Shown here: positions 40,736 to 53,148 of the stretch, piece by piece
Numbering within the stretch: the stretch's first letter is position 1
How the letters are laid out: every line of letters starts with the position of its first letter
NCBI GenBank assembly: GCA_032718475.1
Contig: JAUCBJ010005572.1
Coordinates: forward strand, 1-64,000
Source of the DNA: Nemertoderma westbladi
Taxonomy: Eukaryota; Xenacoelomorpha; Nemertodermatida; Nemertodermatidae
Direction of reading: 5' to 3'
Length of the DNA stretch: 64,000 nucleotides
The notes under the pieces: model-generated
Told to the model about the DNA's origin: nothing
The model's database searches: none
What the model saw: the letters and a program-made list of their open reading frames with translations, nothing else
Translations under genes and position numbers: made by a program

Positions 40736-41610
40736 GCATTTCCTTAGATCATCATAATGATGATGGGGTGATGATAACTCCACCTACTGACTCCAGCTGA
40801 CGACTTAGGAGTATTCTCAGAATCACTAGAGGGAGCCCAACGGCTCCTCAGCTCATTAGAACAGGCTGCTTCTAGCGTTGGTCTTTTTATTAACTCCAGA
40901 AAGATCAAAATTTTGACAGTTAACTTTGAAAGTTCTCAGCAAGTCTTTGATCGGATGAGCATAAGCTCAAAAGATGGTATGCTTGAGCATGTGGACTACT
41001 TCTGTTACCTGGGATTATGGATCCGGAAGTCAGGTGAGGGCCTTCGAATACGTAAGGGAAAGGCATGGGCAGCCTTCAATAGGCTTTGCAGGATTTGGAA
41101 GTCACCGAGAATTAATCGGAAACTTAAGGTCCGATTATTTAGAGCAGCAGTAGTTCCAGTACTCCTCTATGGGAGTCCATGCTGGGCTCTAACTGCTGAG
41201 GACACCAAATCTCTGGATGGCACATTCACAAGAATGCTACGCCGGGTTCATTGTGTCAAGTACAATGCACACATCTCCAACCAGACACTATATAACATTG
41301 GAGGTGTCTCATTGGTTCCCCCAAGCTTGACACTAGAGCAAAATCGCCTCCGGTTTGCAGGACATTGCTTTCGCCGTGAGGACCAGCCAGTGCATAATCT
41401 TGTACTTTGGCAGCCTCATGGAGTGAAAAAGCATGGTGGACAGCCCATGACTTTCTTGAGACGCATCTTAAAGGACACTGGCCTAGAAGATGCGGATGAT
41501 CTAGCAAATGTCATGGGTGATAGGGAGTTGTGGCGGTGCAATTTTGTTGACAAGCCGGCACAGCATTCTTAAAAATGCAGTTGCAATGCAGCATGCCGAT
41601 CCTAGTAGTA
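40736..41610 (+). pseudogene. LINE copy 3 (RTE-like)
   Basis: The best-preserved tail is a 219-codon frame at 40913-41572. It spans from just after the RT catalytic region (ESSQQVFDRMSISSKDGMLE) to the terminal DRELWRCNF block and is nearly identical to copy 1. Upstream sequence corresponding to the FADD motif is partly deleted (about 40795). It ends in CCTAGTAGTA and runs directly into the 55-bp minisatellite. Confidence 0.85.
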
Positions 41611-42115
41611 TGTTGCTGGGTCTGCCGACACTGTGTATGGCTGACCATGAGATCTGAGGGCGCTATGTTGCTGGGTCTGCCGACACTGTGTATGGTTGAC
41701 CATGAGATCTGATGGCGCTATGTAGCCGGGTCTGTCGAAACTGTGTATGGTTGACCATCAGATCTGAGGGCGCTATGTTGCTGGGTCTGCTGACACTGTG
41801 TATGGTTGACCATGAGATCTGAGGGCGCTATGTTGCTGGGTCTGCCGACACTGTGTATGGTTGACCATGAGATCTGATGGCGCTATGTAGCTGGGTCTGT
41901 CGAAACTGTGTATGGTTGACCATGAGATCTGATGGCGCTATGTAGCTGGGTCTGTCGAAACTGTGTATGGTTGACCATGAGATCTGAGGGCGCTATGTTG
42001 CTGGGTCTGTCGAAACTGTGTATGGTTGACCATGAGATCTGAGGGCGCTATGTTGCTGGGTCTGCCGACACTGTGTATGGTTGACCATGAGATCTGATGG
42101 CGCTATGTAGCCGGT
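41611..42115. repeat. 55-bp minisatellite, reverse orientation, about 9 copies
   Basis: CTGGGTCTGCCGACACTGTG recurs every 55 bp from about 41618 to 42058. It is the reverse complement of the unit at 4168-4755. Variants such as CTGTCGAAAC are shared by several adjacent units, suggesting local homogenisation. It is sandwiched between two LINE tail segments. Confidence 0.9.
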
Positions 42116-42401
42116 ACAAAATCGCCTCCGCTTTGCAGGACATTGCTTTCGCCGTGAGGACCAGCCAGTGCATAATCGTGTACTTTGGCAGCCTCATGGA
42201 GTGAATAAGCAAGCATGGTGGACAGACCATGACTTTCTTGAGACACATCTTAAAGGACATTGGTCTTGAAGATGCGGATGATCTAGCAAATGTCATGGGT
42301 GATAGGGAGTTGTGGCGGCGCAATTTTGTCGACAAGCCGGCACAGCATTCTTAAAAATGCAGCTGCAATGCAGCATGCCGATAGTAGTAGTAGTAGTAGT
42401 A
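42116..42401 (+). pseudogene. Second LINE tail segment after the minisatellite
   Basis: The sequence resumes at ACAAAATCGCCTCCGCTTTG, which matches copy 3 around 41337. It runs to a 3' end with six or more TAG units. It is a duplicate of the last 280 bp of the LINE rather than a continuation, so the minisatellite expanded between two LINE insertions or within a duplicated tail. Confidence 0.8.
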
Positions 42402-43102
42402 ATGTCCAAAAAAAGTAGGGCAAACATTTCATATTTGGTGAAGAAATATTTTTTGTTAATAATGAGTTAAATTTGGGGCTTATGCCAATTATATTAGATC
42501 ATATTATAAATTTCTTCTTAATCTTATACTGAATCATATCATAGGCCTATATATATATGTGATTTATTAAATTTATTTATTTTTCACAATTTAATATTGG
42601 AAATGAAAGCGCACCGAAAGTCTATAAAATTAATATAAAATTTAATATTTGGTTATTTATGTAGGATCTGTCCGATATTATATCCTCTATCTTAGGACTG
42701 ACTGCGCTGCTACTACTTTTTCATTCACAATGTGAACTATTTTGCGCGTTTATTTCATATTACAGGGGTGGCTGGTTTTGTCATCCCAAAACAAAATATA
42801 TGATAATATTAAATATATTGCTTATTTCTTCAGTATGTTTCCATAATATTAGATTGACGTATTAAATATATTTTATTATAATTCTCTGTAGAACTACTAC
42901 TTTTATTAGTTTTATAGGCTTTAGTATATTATTTGTTTCTATTTGTTAATAATTTGTATCTTTCCATTTGTAATTCAGTTGGCCATGACAAATCCATGCT
43001 AACTGCTGCAATATTATATAGTATTTAGTTGAATTATATATTATATTAAAATGTACGTACGAGGTTGTTAACTCAAATTTTCTTACCTTCAAACATCAAT
43101 TA
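42402..43102. other. Non-coding stretch
   Basis: AT-rich with no supported gene or RNA. Confidence 0.4.
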
Positions 43103-43215
43103 GGTTGTGGGGCAAGCCACGAAGTTGGCTGAGTCTTAGCAAACTGACACTGTAGCGTGTTACGTATGTGGGTCAATAATGGCAAATAGTTGTTGTCGTT
43201 GTCATTGTTATATGG
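43103..43215. mobile_element. Fragment related to the 6324-6822 MITE
   Basis: GTGGGGCAAGCCACGAAGTTGGC, GTCTTAGCAAACTGACACTGT and CAAATAGTTGTTGTCG match the terminal arm of the element at 6324-6822 with many substitutions. The opposite arm is not present nearby. Confidence 0.6.
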
Positions 43216-43313
43216 GTCCTTAATTAACCCAGGACCAAGGGCGTCCCTATCCCAGAACGAAAGGGGTCCTAGTTACTTAATTTGTGTCTAATGTTGACGG
43301 TGACCCTGAACTA

Positions 43314-43830
43314 TTTGTTATGGGGAGTCCTCCCGGCAGGGAGACGCACTTGCGCCATTCATATTGCGCCATTCTTGTTCATAATTGTGGTTGACTATGT
43401 TATTCGCATGTCCTTAGATCATCATAATGATGATGGGGTGATGGTAACTCCACCTACTGGCTCCAGAAGTCGAGGAAATCGTGCCAAATACCTAACTGAT
43501 CTAGACTTTGCTGATGACTTAGGAGTACTCTCAGAATCACTAGAGGGAGTCCAACGGCTTCTCAGCTCATTCTAGTGTTGGTCTTTTTATTAACTCCAAA
43601 CAGACCAACATTTTGACAGTTAACTTTGAAAGTCCTCAGCAAATTTCTGGTCAGATGAGCATAAGCTCAAAGGATGGCATGCTTGAGCATGTGGACGACG
43701 TCTGTTACCTGGGATCAAGGATCCGGAAGTCAGGTGAGGAGGACCTTCGAATACGTAAGGGAAAGGCATGGGCAGCCTTGAATAGGCTTTCCATGATTTG
43801 GAAGTCACGTAGAATTCTCAACCCATTTCC
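43314..43830 (+). pseudogene. LINE copy 4 (RTE-like), RT core fragment
   Basis: The frames at 43282-43575 and 43613-43840 encode APFLFIIVVDYVIRMSLD and LDFADDLGVLSESLEGV, the RT motif region with the catalytic FADD. The KAWAALNRLSMIW block then overlaps the start of the tails in copies 1-3. It stops abruptly near 43830 before the C-terminal tail. A small deletion near 43575 splits the frame. Confidence 0.85.
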
Positions 43831-44029
43831 ATCATTTTAATTCGTTTAAGCTGAATCTTGGCATTACTCCAACTACACTTCTACTCAGTTTGCTGCTATA
43901 GGTCGAAAACTCTCAATGTGAAAAACCTTCTCTCATTTCGTTATTTGTTTTCCATTCAGGCTGAAACTTGCAGATATACATGCTACTCCGTAGTCCATCT
44001 ATATACATTATATATACACTATATATATA

Positions 44030-45745
44030 AATATTAATGAGGGACACAAACATTAACGAGGGACAAAAACATTAATGAGGGACACAAACATTAATGAGGT
44101 ACACAAACATTAATGAGGGACCCAAACATTAATGAGGGACACAAACATTAATGAGGGACACAAACATTAATGAGGTACACAAACATTAATGAGGTACACT
44201 AACATTAATGAGGTACACAAACATTAATGATGGACAAAATTATTAATGAGGGACACAAACATTAATGAGGGACAAAAACATTAATGAGGGACACAAACAT
44301 TAATGAGGGACACAAACATTAATGAGGGACACAAACATTAATGAGGGACACAAACATTAATAAGGGACACAAACATTAATGAGGGACACAATGACATTAA
44401 TGAGGGACACAAACATTAATGAGGGATACAAACATTAATGAGGGACACAAACATTAATGAGGGACACAAACATTAATGAGGGACACAAACATTAATGAGG
44501 GACACAAACATTAATGAGGGACACAAACATTAATGAGGTACACTAACATTAATGAGGTACACAAACATTAATGAGGGACAAAAACATTAATGAGGGACAC
44601 AAACATTAATGAGGGACAAAAACATTAATGAGGGACACAAACATTAATGAGGGACACAAACATTAATGAGGGACACAAACATTAATAAGGGACACAAACA
44701 TTAATGAGGGAAACAATGAATTAATGAGGGACACAAACATTAATGAGGTACACTAACATTAATGAGGTACACAAACATTAATGAGGGACAAAAACATTAA
44801 TGAGGGACACAAACATTAATGAGGGACAAAAACATTAATGAGGGACACAAACATTAATGAGGGACACAAACATTAATGAGGTACACTAACATTAATGAGG
44901 TACACAAACATTAATGAGGGACACAAACATTAATGAGGTACACTAACATTAATGAGGTACACAAACATTAATGAGGGACAAAAACATTAATGAGGGACAC
45001 AAACATTAATGAGGGACAAAAACATTCATGAGGGACACAAACATTAATGAGGGACACAAACATTAATGAGGGACACAAACATTAATGAGGGACACAAACA
45101 TTAATAAGGGACACAAACATTAATGAGGGAAACAATGAATTAATGAGCGACACAAACATTAATGAGGGACAAAAACATTAATGAGGGACACAAACATTAA
45201 TGAGGGACACAAACATTAATGAGGGACACAAACATTAATGAGGGACACAAACATTAATGAGGGACACAAACATTAATAAGGGACACAAACATTAATGAGG
45301 GAAACAATGAATTAATGAGGGACACAAACATTAATGAGGGATACAAACATTAATGAGGGACAAAAACATTAATGAGGTACACAAACATTAATGAGGGACA
45401 CAAACATTAATGAGGGACACAAACATTAATGAGGGACACAAACATTAATAAGGGACACAAACATTAATGAGGGAAACAATGAATTAATGAGGGACACAAA
45501 CATTAATGAGGGATACAAACATTAATGAGGGACAAAAACATTAATGAGGTACACAAACATTAATGAGGGACACAAACATTAATGAGGGACACAAACATTA
45601 ATGAGGGACAAAAACATTAATGAGGGACACAAACATTAATGAGGGACACAAACATTAATGAGGGACACAAACATTAATTAGGGGCACAAAGATTAATGAG
45701 GGGCACAAACATTAATGAGGGACACAAACATTAATGAGGGATACA
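44030..45745. repeat. 19-bp satellite, about 90 copies, with higher-order structure
   Basis: The unit GGGACACAAACATTAATGA repeats in register for 1.7 kb. Variant units (GGTACACTAAC, GGGACAAAAAC, ATAAGGGACAC, GGGAAACAATGAATT) recur in the same order. The GAAACAATGAATTAATGAG marker appears near 44708, 45129, 45301 and 45471. There are no unique spacers, so it is not a CRISPR array. Confidence 0.95.
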
Positions 45746-45847
45746 ACCCTCACACTCTAAATATTAATTTAGTTAATAGTGCCCAACAAAAAGTTATAAT
45801 AATATGAAGGCACTCATTCACCCATAACACCAATAATAAATCATTCA

Positions 45848-45876
45848 TGTTTGTGTCCCTCATTAATGTTTGTGTC
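45848..45876. repeat. Inverted satellite unit
   Basis: TTTGTGTCCCTCATTAATGT and the bases that follow are the reverse complement of the 19-bp satellite unit. It sits about 100 bp beyond the array end. Confidence 0.85.
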
Positions 45877-45879
45877 CTG

Positions 45880-48800
45880 GCCGCTATGGGCTTCCGTAGT
45901 TATGTTATTAGGGGACATCTGGTTAGATTTTGCTTTAATAATTCTTCCGATTAACACTTTACCATCATTTTATGCCACGTGCTGCGCAAACGCGCCACGT
46001 CGTGTATGTATGTGTTTTAATCCAAAATTATATCATATTATTGGACTTGTAAATGATGGGTAATTGTTTTTTAAGAATTTCTCAAATTTTATATTTTATA
46101 CAAATTTTATTTGTTAATATACGATTATAATATATACTGTAGTATAAAAGTTTGGACGTAGCCTAATATGAAAAACCTTCAGCCACTACATCTACTTTAT
46201 TAAGTTCGCAGTTACCTGTAGTGTACTGTACAATCCACGATATTGTATTAGCTAATATTTTAATTTATTAAATAATGGCGTACATTCTCCTCTCCTCTAA
46301 AGATGTCATGTTCTAGGTCTACATAACAACCTCTCGTCTTCGATTTATAGATATGTAGGGAAAACAGAACGATTACAGACGATATATTTACAATAATTTC
46401 TAACGATAGATTTAAATTCAAAACAAAAAGGTTGGAGTAAAGGAAATATAATGATAAATATATCATGAGATCGATTTGAGCAGCAGTAATCGAGATCATT
46501 GTTTTTCTCAGTAGAACAAATAATCCTCGGAAAACAAACCACTCCTAACGACAAACAAGATAAGGATGAGAGGTTGGAAACATATCCATTATATATATTC
46601 GATCAATTCCATTACGATGAAACGTAAGGAAAATTGAGAATGCGACTGTAATAATACAATTTGAAGGAAGATGTAATGTTAGTGTTTTGGTTTATAAGTG
46701 GGTTCCCACCCACCCATTAATTACTGATACATTTTACTCTCATAAATTATATTTCCGATTTTTTTCTTCATTGTATACTAGACATTAAATTGTTTTTGAT
46801 ATATATATATCTATAAAGAACATCATAAACATTTAACGGCATATCACAGGGTTAACACTTTGCACGCCAACAGGCTTTTTAATTCATCCCCATGGAACAT
46901 GTAACACAGGATGGACCAGTTTTCCAGAGAAGAATAATTTCAACAGCCGCTGACTAAGTTAAAAGTTATTAGGAGCCCACTCGACAGGCGAGATACTTAT
47001 TGTAAAAATCTGCGGGATACTTACTGTAAAAATCTCAGGATATATAACACTGACTGACTGACTGACTGACTGATAATTATCCAGGTTCAGGCACTTCCTG
47101 CCTGGCGATTTTGTTGAAATTTTACAAGTAAATTGCTTTGGTGGTTCATAATCGCGTTACAAAATATCAGATCGATTCTATGTGTGGTATTCGATATATT
47201 TAGTTTTTTGAAATTATTTTGTCGCGAAATTAAAAGCAATGTTAAAGTAACAACTCCTCCCTGAGCTGCAGCAGCTTTATAGCTGTGTAGGAATAGTTGA
47301 GTTCAGGGCTGCCTGAGATAGAATTCCATCAAGGCAGAATTTCTTGACTACACCCCTTCTGCTGCTGGCTGCTGGCTGAGTCTACACATCCTTTATCAGC
47401 TCTCAGGGATAAACAGAAAATAGTTCAGTTGTCAATAAACAAAACAAATTATACCACTGCAGTAGGATTATATTATTATTATTCCACGAATCATTGGGCT
47501 GATTATTTTGTATAGGATATATGTAAAAAGTTCTTAAAAATAATATTCTTATTTTTTTTTATTACATAGGATTAGCATCATTATTTAGCTGAAGCATTAA
47601 TAGTGTAAATTAATTTAATTATATTTTAATACCATTACTACATTGGCATACTGTAAGATAAGTTTTAACATTTCATACAAATAGTGGTGCGAGCATAAAA
47701 CTCAAATCACGCAAATTTAAAAGAACCGGGTGTGTTATAGCAAAGTTTCATTTTTTATTATGTGGGACGAGCCACAAAGTCAGCTAGCCCCACGCCTTAT
47801 AGTTTAGACAATTGTTTAGTTTTTACTCACTGCTGACCGACAAGGTTTATTTGTAATAGTCTTGTAAATAGGATTTTTCCCCCGGGCTCCTTCCAGCCAG
47901 CTTGCTGGCTTTCTAGTTAATGTAGTCGAATCATTGTATGCCGAAATAATACATTTTACGATCAGTACTAATAAGGTTCGTATAGGCCTATTAGCTCCTA
48001 TATTCTAGGTCTGTGGTACTTGTATACTCACTCAGATACAGTACAATAATTAATTTAATTAATCGTTAATATTAATGGTAAATAATTAAATCTGAAACAC
48101 ATTTCATTCAATTCGGCACCCATTAAACCCATATATTCCACATTCTACCCCCGAAAACTAGCCGGTATGAAATATGGGCACAAAGAAGCAAAAGGATTTA
48201 ACCCACAATGAAAATTGCCACCAAGTAAAGGTGAAATAATAGTGCAAGATACTGAAGTATAATATAAATATATCAATCACCATAACCACCAGATATTTTA
48301 AATACTAACTTTTCATTTAATTAAACTAATTCATATTAGATAACCTATGTTCTAGATAACCTGAAAGAATGAGAGAATTTGAATGTAAATTATAATTTTA
48401 TTATTAATTTATTGACTGTAAATAATGAAAAATAATGATATAAATAATGATGTAAATTATGAAATAAAACATTGATAAATATCACGCGGCCGACGCTACA
48501 TTTAAATTGTTTCGAACGGAACAACAATAATTTATTTATCAACTAATAAAATAAATAAAACCATGAAAGACCAATAGGTGAGGGTTCGTAAGAGTTAACG
48601 TTTTTTGGTGGTAATGGGGGGGGGGGGGGGGGGCAGTAACGTCTGTAGGCCGAAACCCCCGACTGCATAAAGTAAAATGATTTACGACTGACGAAATATA
48701 TGGCCTACAAATATTAGGCAGGGGCGCAAGTGTATGATAGATTATCATAAAAGCGGGTGGTGGGAGCATAGCAGACACTGCTCCAGATACAACAACCGGC

Positions 48801-49005
48801 CATTGAGATGATTTTTTTAATTGCCTCTTTTAAGATTGTAGTTGCAAATCAAATAACATTACCGTTGCGCTGTCGCCAAATGTCACCATATTTACTGTAC
48901 TGTACGTACATCGCTTTCACCATACAAACAATACTGCATTATAAATATCAGAATTATTACTTTTTTACAATATTATTTAAAATGAAATGACTATGTAATT
49001 TAGGC
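45880..49005. other. Non-coding stretch
   Basis: It holds short AT-rich ORFs without domains, a CTGA microsatellite (about 47048-47072), a GTGGGACGAGCCACAAAGTC motif like the MITE termini (about 47761), and a G-run at about 48617-48634. I see no gene or structured RNA. Confidence 0.4.
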
Positions 49006-50337
49006 TTACATGAAGTAAATATTCCACCCCCTTATTTTAGCTATTAACATATGAATTAACAGAGTTAATATTAGTGGCAAACCAAACATACTGAATATAC
49101 AGCATGCCATTGGGAAACCAAAGTAGTCAGTTAGTAAGCCACCGAGTATGGGTCCTAAAATATTGCCGAGCGAAATGGTTATCTTCAATCCAGTCTGTAG
49201 GAGAGTCCTGGTGTCTACGTTGTCATGACATCCCCCGGGTCCTAGTGCGATTCGAGTCTGCAACTCCAGACCAGGGTGGCGGGTTATCCCTGTAGTTATG
49301 CCCAATAGTGCGCAACCTAAAATCGATGAAGCGAAACCAGACGACCCATCTTCGTTATTGGTAGGTCCAATAAGTTGCATGGTAACGGGAGTCAATAAGT
49401 AACCCAAAACAGTTGGATATGTTGGGTTAATTTGCGGGTATTTCTGCATCAAGTGAGCGGATAAGAGTCCGAGAGAGGAAGAAACCAATGGATAAATCGC
49501 GAAAATACCTCCGATCTCGTTCTGGTTTTTATGGAAAACTCGGTGTAAATGCAAGGCGTAATTCGCTGTGACCATCATGATGCATCCTTTATGGTAGGCT
49601 TGGATGAGAGCTAATATAGAAATACTGAAGTTTTTGTATAGACTCCAGTAAGAGGGTCTGTTTCCAATGGACTCGGGCCTATCAGTAAGAATCGCTGGAG
49701 ACTCCACATAAGAGTAGAGGCAAATTATGGTAAACAGAGCTCCAGGTACGACAAATGTTGCGAGGAATCCGATATTAGCGTACGCCAAGGCGCCAAAGGT
49801 GGGACCAGAGGCAGACCCTATTATTGATGCGATAACAGCCAGACCGGAGAAGAAAGTCCTATGTCTTGGAAACACATCCATTAGTAGACTGTAACCATAG
49901 TTGCAACTAATATTGAGACCTATTGCTTCGAAGATCCTGAGTGCGAAACACACAATAATATACACGATGTTGTTGGAGATATACTCTACGAACCCGAAGC
50001 AAAGAAGGGAGATTGCGCCAAATGTTCCAAAGACGGCGAGAGATACACGAGTTCCTAAGGAGTTAATTGTGAGAATAAAGAAGGAATTGATAATGATTCT
50101 CACCACAGAGAATGACGTAAATAGTGATCCGATTAGAGTGTTTGACCAGCCGCGTGGTTGAACCACCAAAGGAAAGAATGATTCTAGCAGAGTTACGCAC
50201 CAACCCGGCACGATCTGCAAGGCTGTCAACATCACCCCTAATATGATCATTCGTTTTGAGTAGGTTTGATTAGGCTGGGGACCGGTGGGTGTCTGTATGT
50301 CAGGGTTATCTTCTGGATGGCCCAGGGTCTCTGCCAT
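49006..50337 (-). CDS. MFS transporter, SLC18B1-like
   Basis: This 443-residue protein has a polar N-terminal tail of about 27 residues, then a pattern of about 12 hydrophobic segments split by a loop near residues 210-235. This is the Major Facilitator fold. Stretches such as LIGSLFTSFSVVRIIINSFF, ALRIFEAIGLNISCNYGYSL and SGPTFGALAYANIGF in the N-half, with GNILGPILGGLLTDYFGFP near the C-terminus, resemble the SLC18B1 vesicular polyamine transporter family. It probably moves small organic cations or polyamines across vesicle or plasma membranes by proton exchange. The substrate is inferred from family resemblance only. The start at 50337 gives a normal-length N-tail. The gene has no introns and no frame damage. 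Confidence 0.75.
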   Translation of the reverse strand: MAETLGHPEDNPDIQTPTGPQPNQTYSKRMIILGVMLTALQIVPGWCVTLLESFFPLVVQPRGWSNTLIGSLFTSFSVVRIIINSFFILTINSLGTRVSLAVFGTFGAISLLCFGFVEYISNNIVYIIVCFALRIFEAIGLNISCNYGYSLLMDVFPRHRTFFSGLAVIASIIGSASGPTFGALAYANIGFLATFVVPGALFTIICLYSYVESPAILTDRPESIGNRPSYWSLYKNFSISILALIQAYHKGCIMMVTANYALHLHRVFHKNQNEIGGIFAIYPLVSSSLGLLSAHLMQKYPQINPTYPTVLGYLLTPVTMQLIGPTNNEDGSSGFASSILGCALLGITTGITRHPGLELQTRIALGPGGCHDNVDTRTLLQTGLKITISLGNILGPILGGLLTDYFGFPMACCIFSMFGLPLILTLLIHMLIAKIRGWNIYFM

Positions 50338-52860
50338 GGTTTGATAAGTCTTTATCTAACAATAGAAGCCAACGGGCGAGAATTCTAGTTGGTGATATTA
50401 AATGGTACTACAAATAAAATACAAATGTCACGCACGGTTAGAATGGGAAAGCAAGCGCGGCAAGCTACTGTATGTTAGCTAAATGGAGCGATCTATATTG
50501 ATACAACATAAAAAAAACACATTTACAGCTCGTGGTGGCCATCAATTGCGTCTCAATATTACAATCACGCTTCATGCAATGAACGTGATACAGTTTTGAA
50601 ATAAGTTGTTTCATTTTTATTTAAATTTCGAATTTGAACCTAATAAACAATCATCTCCAGCAGATATTTCTTCGTGTGACCGAAACGAAAATTGTCATAA
50701 ATTTTCGCATAAAGTTTAATAAAATGGTGTCGAAAGCAACATTTTGAAATTTCGATGTAGCTACAGTAGTATAGCGCATATCGGCGTTAGCGCCCAACGT
50801 CTGTTGGGCTGTTGTGAAACTACCAGAACAAGATAAAACTGTACTGCACCAAAATAAGAGTACGAGGAAGCTACACTACAGAATAACAGTCTGTTCTTGT
50901 AGAAACACCCATGACTCTTCCCCTGCCTTGAATGGGGCCAGCCCTTTTAAAGACCACACCATCTGATTTATCTATATTTGCTTGCAGATAACTCAACTAC
51001 ACTGCTATGCTGTAAATATTAAACTAAATCCATTCACACATTCATATTCATACAGTACAATGACAGTCATAAATACATTCAATTTGTGAAAAAAGTAAGT
51101 ATAATACTGTAGCCCAGAAATGGCTGTGTGTAATTAAACCGTTTTCTGATTAAAACGTTTTTTTCATAATAACAATAACATAAAGTTTATTGAAAAACCC
51201 CTAATTTCTAAGTGAACTAAAATTGTAAAACTATATTTAAATTGTTTCTAGGTTAACCAACTGCCTTAATTTTTTAAATAAATGATGGGAAAAGAATGCA
51301 AAATCCCAAAAACAATACAATAATTAACTACATAATCGAGTGTTGGGGCTATTACTAATATAGTGATATTATGGATAAATAGATATCTATTTAATGGTAA
51401 TTCTGATCTTTAGTGTGAATGGAAAAGTTATGGCAGTGCCAATATTTCGGCCACAACATGTGATAACACGTAAGGTACTGTACTGTAAGTACAATACATA
51501 CAGTAGTTAATAGTTATAGTGTTGAATGTCAGAATTTAGAACACAACAGTAGCCTACCGTTAAATGTTTAAGGTTATACGTAGCCAGATGCATCCCGACT
51601 CGCCCTGTTAAAGGCCTGTTATTTGTGTAATAATTAATTTTTTTAATAATTTTTAATAATTTTTTTTCAATAATTATATTACATGACTTCGTCAAAATAG
51701 TAACACTGAAAAAATATTTTTGATGACAATAAATATCCGACCTGCATATTTCCATTATGTGTACCCCGCCCGGTGATCTTGGCCCACAGCTATAATTGCA
51801 GATGAACTATAACTACACGTAAATCAACTATTGAATTGAATATGTAAAACATTGATTCATAATAGCTTACAACACTGCATCTAAAGTATTTGATAATTAT
51901 TGTAAATTATATGTAATAAATTCTCCATTTTTTTTCCTTGAATAACGTGGAATGAACAGGAAACAGAGTACCAGATGTTGGCAATGAAATGATCGTAAAA
52001 CTTATCATCATTTCTATTATCGAAACATTTGGCAGAAACATCGCGATTGCTATAAACATACTGTATTAGCATTGACTTACTGACTGACTGGATCTACAGT
52101 CAAACAGGCTAACCGTATTCTACGGTCCCTGGGATGATCGGCTTCTCCGCCCATAGGCTGGACTCGAAAAATAGACATAAACGAAAAAGCGTAATAGGCG
52201 CAATGATAAAAACACCAGCTGGCACTCATAAAAATGGATAGAGATGGCCTAGTAATGATATTCTATAGGAATGGCTGTTACGGGAGCGATCCCTGATGCA
52301 CTTCGGCACAGTGCATTGTAACTAACCTACAAGGTTTCGATGTCCTGACATTAGGCCGCCTCCAATATACAGTACACCATGTCCCAGAATATAGTGTCGT
52401 ATTTCAATGACCCTCCCCCCCCCCCCCCCCCCCCAATTTTTCTACAAATCTTAATGAGATTGCATGCAATTTGAAACAGAGATAGTTTCACCTCCCGACC
52501 ACTAACTGGGTGAGCCAGAATTTTTGTTTTTGCTTTCAATCTTTAGCTACAAGTGTTTAAGAAACACTATACTATTTCTTGTTGTCTCTTTTACTTGAAA
52601 TAAAAAGTCGGTTCCTTTTCGGGCCGCTAGGCCCGTCACGACTATTTCCCTCTAATGCGTTCCAAATTTCTGACCTCCTAAAACCTGATAAAAATAGTTG
52701 TTATTAAAATGGACTAAAATTAACTGGATCTGGACAGCAATAATATCCGGGCACCTAGAGACGAGCTTTTTGTGTAAATTCATCGAGAAGTTTTACCTCT
52801 AGCCTTCCTAATTTATTATTGGTGTTTTGGGGAATGAGTAGTTTTCATATTAATATAACA
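50338..52860. other. Non-coding stretch
   Basis: There is no supported gene. A C-run of about 18 lies at 52416-52434 and a TGACTGACTGACTGG microsatellite near 52079. Upstream of the transporter I cannot define a promoter. Confidence 0.4.
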
Positions 52861-52961
52861 TTTGTTGGGCGCAGCTTTGCAAAGTTGGCAATAACGTCAA
52901 GGTGGGATCGAACTGGTGACCTCCGGGTTGGAAGTCTGACGCTCTAACCATTCAGCTAGCG
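52861..52961 (-). mobile_element. tRNA-derived SINE, minus copy
   Basis: On the minus strand GCTGAATGGTTAGAGCGTC resembles a pol III A box and GGTCACCAGTTCGATCCC a B box, separated by an anticodon-like loop with TTCCAA. A tRNA-unrelated tail (GCCAACTTTGCAAAGC) follows. The anticodon stem does not pair well, so this is a SINE and not a tRNA gene. It faces the copy at 53043-53148. Confidence 0.7.
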
Positions 52962-53042
52962 TTAAATTTCTCCGTGTCTTCATGGCCTCCCATCGGATGG
53001 GAGGCGGATGGGAAGTATTTCCTGGTCTACCTTATACCTGAG

Positions 53043-53148
53043 CCGCTAACTGAATGGTTAAAGCGACAGACTTCCAACCCGGAGGTCACCAAGTTCGATT
53101 CCACCTGGACTTCATTGCCGACTTTGCAAAGCTGTGCCCAACAAAAGG
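53043..53148 (+). mobile_element. tRNA-derived SINE, plus copy
   Basis: CTAACTGAATGGTTAAAGCG and GAGGTCACCAAGTTCGATTC are the A- and B-box regions, followed by the tail GCCGACTTTGCAAAGCTG. It is about 85-90% similar by eye to the minus copy at 52861-52961. The pair forms an inverted repeat with an 80-bp spacer. Confidence 0.7.

Noticed and set aside
44030-45745. Regular 19-bp repeats resembling a CRISPR array
   Set aside because: There are no unique spacers, only head-to-tail satellite units, and the context is eukaryotic.
52870-52960. A functional tRNA gene
   Set aside because: A- and B-box-like sequences are present but the anticodon and acceptor stems do not pair, and a second copy with the same non-tRNA tail shows it is a SINE.
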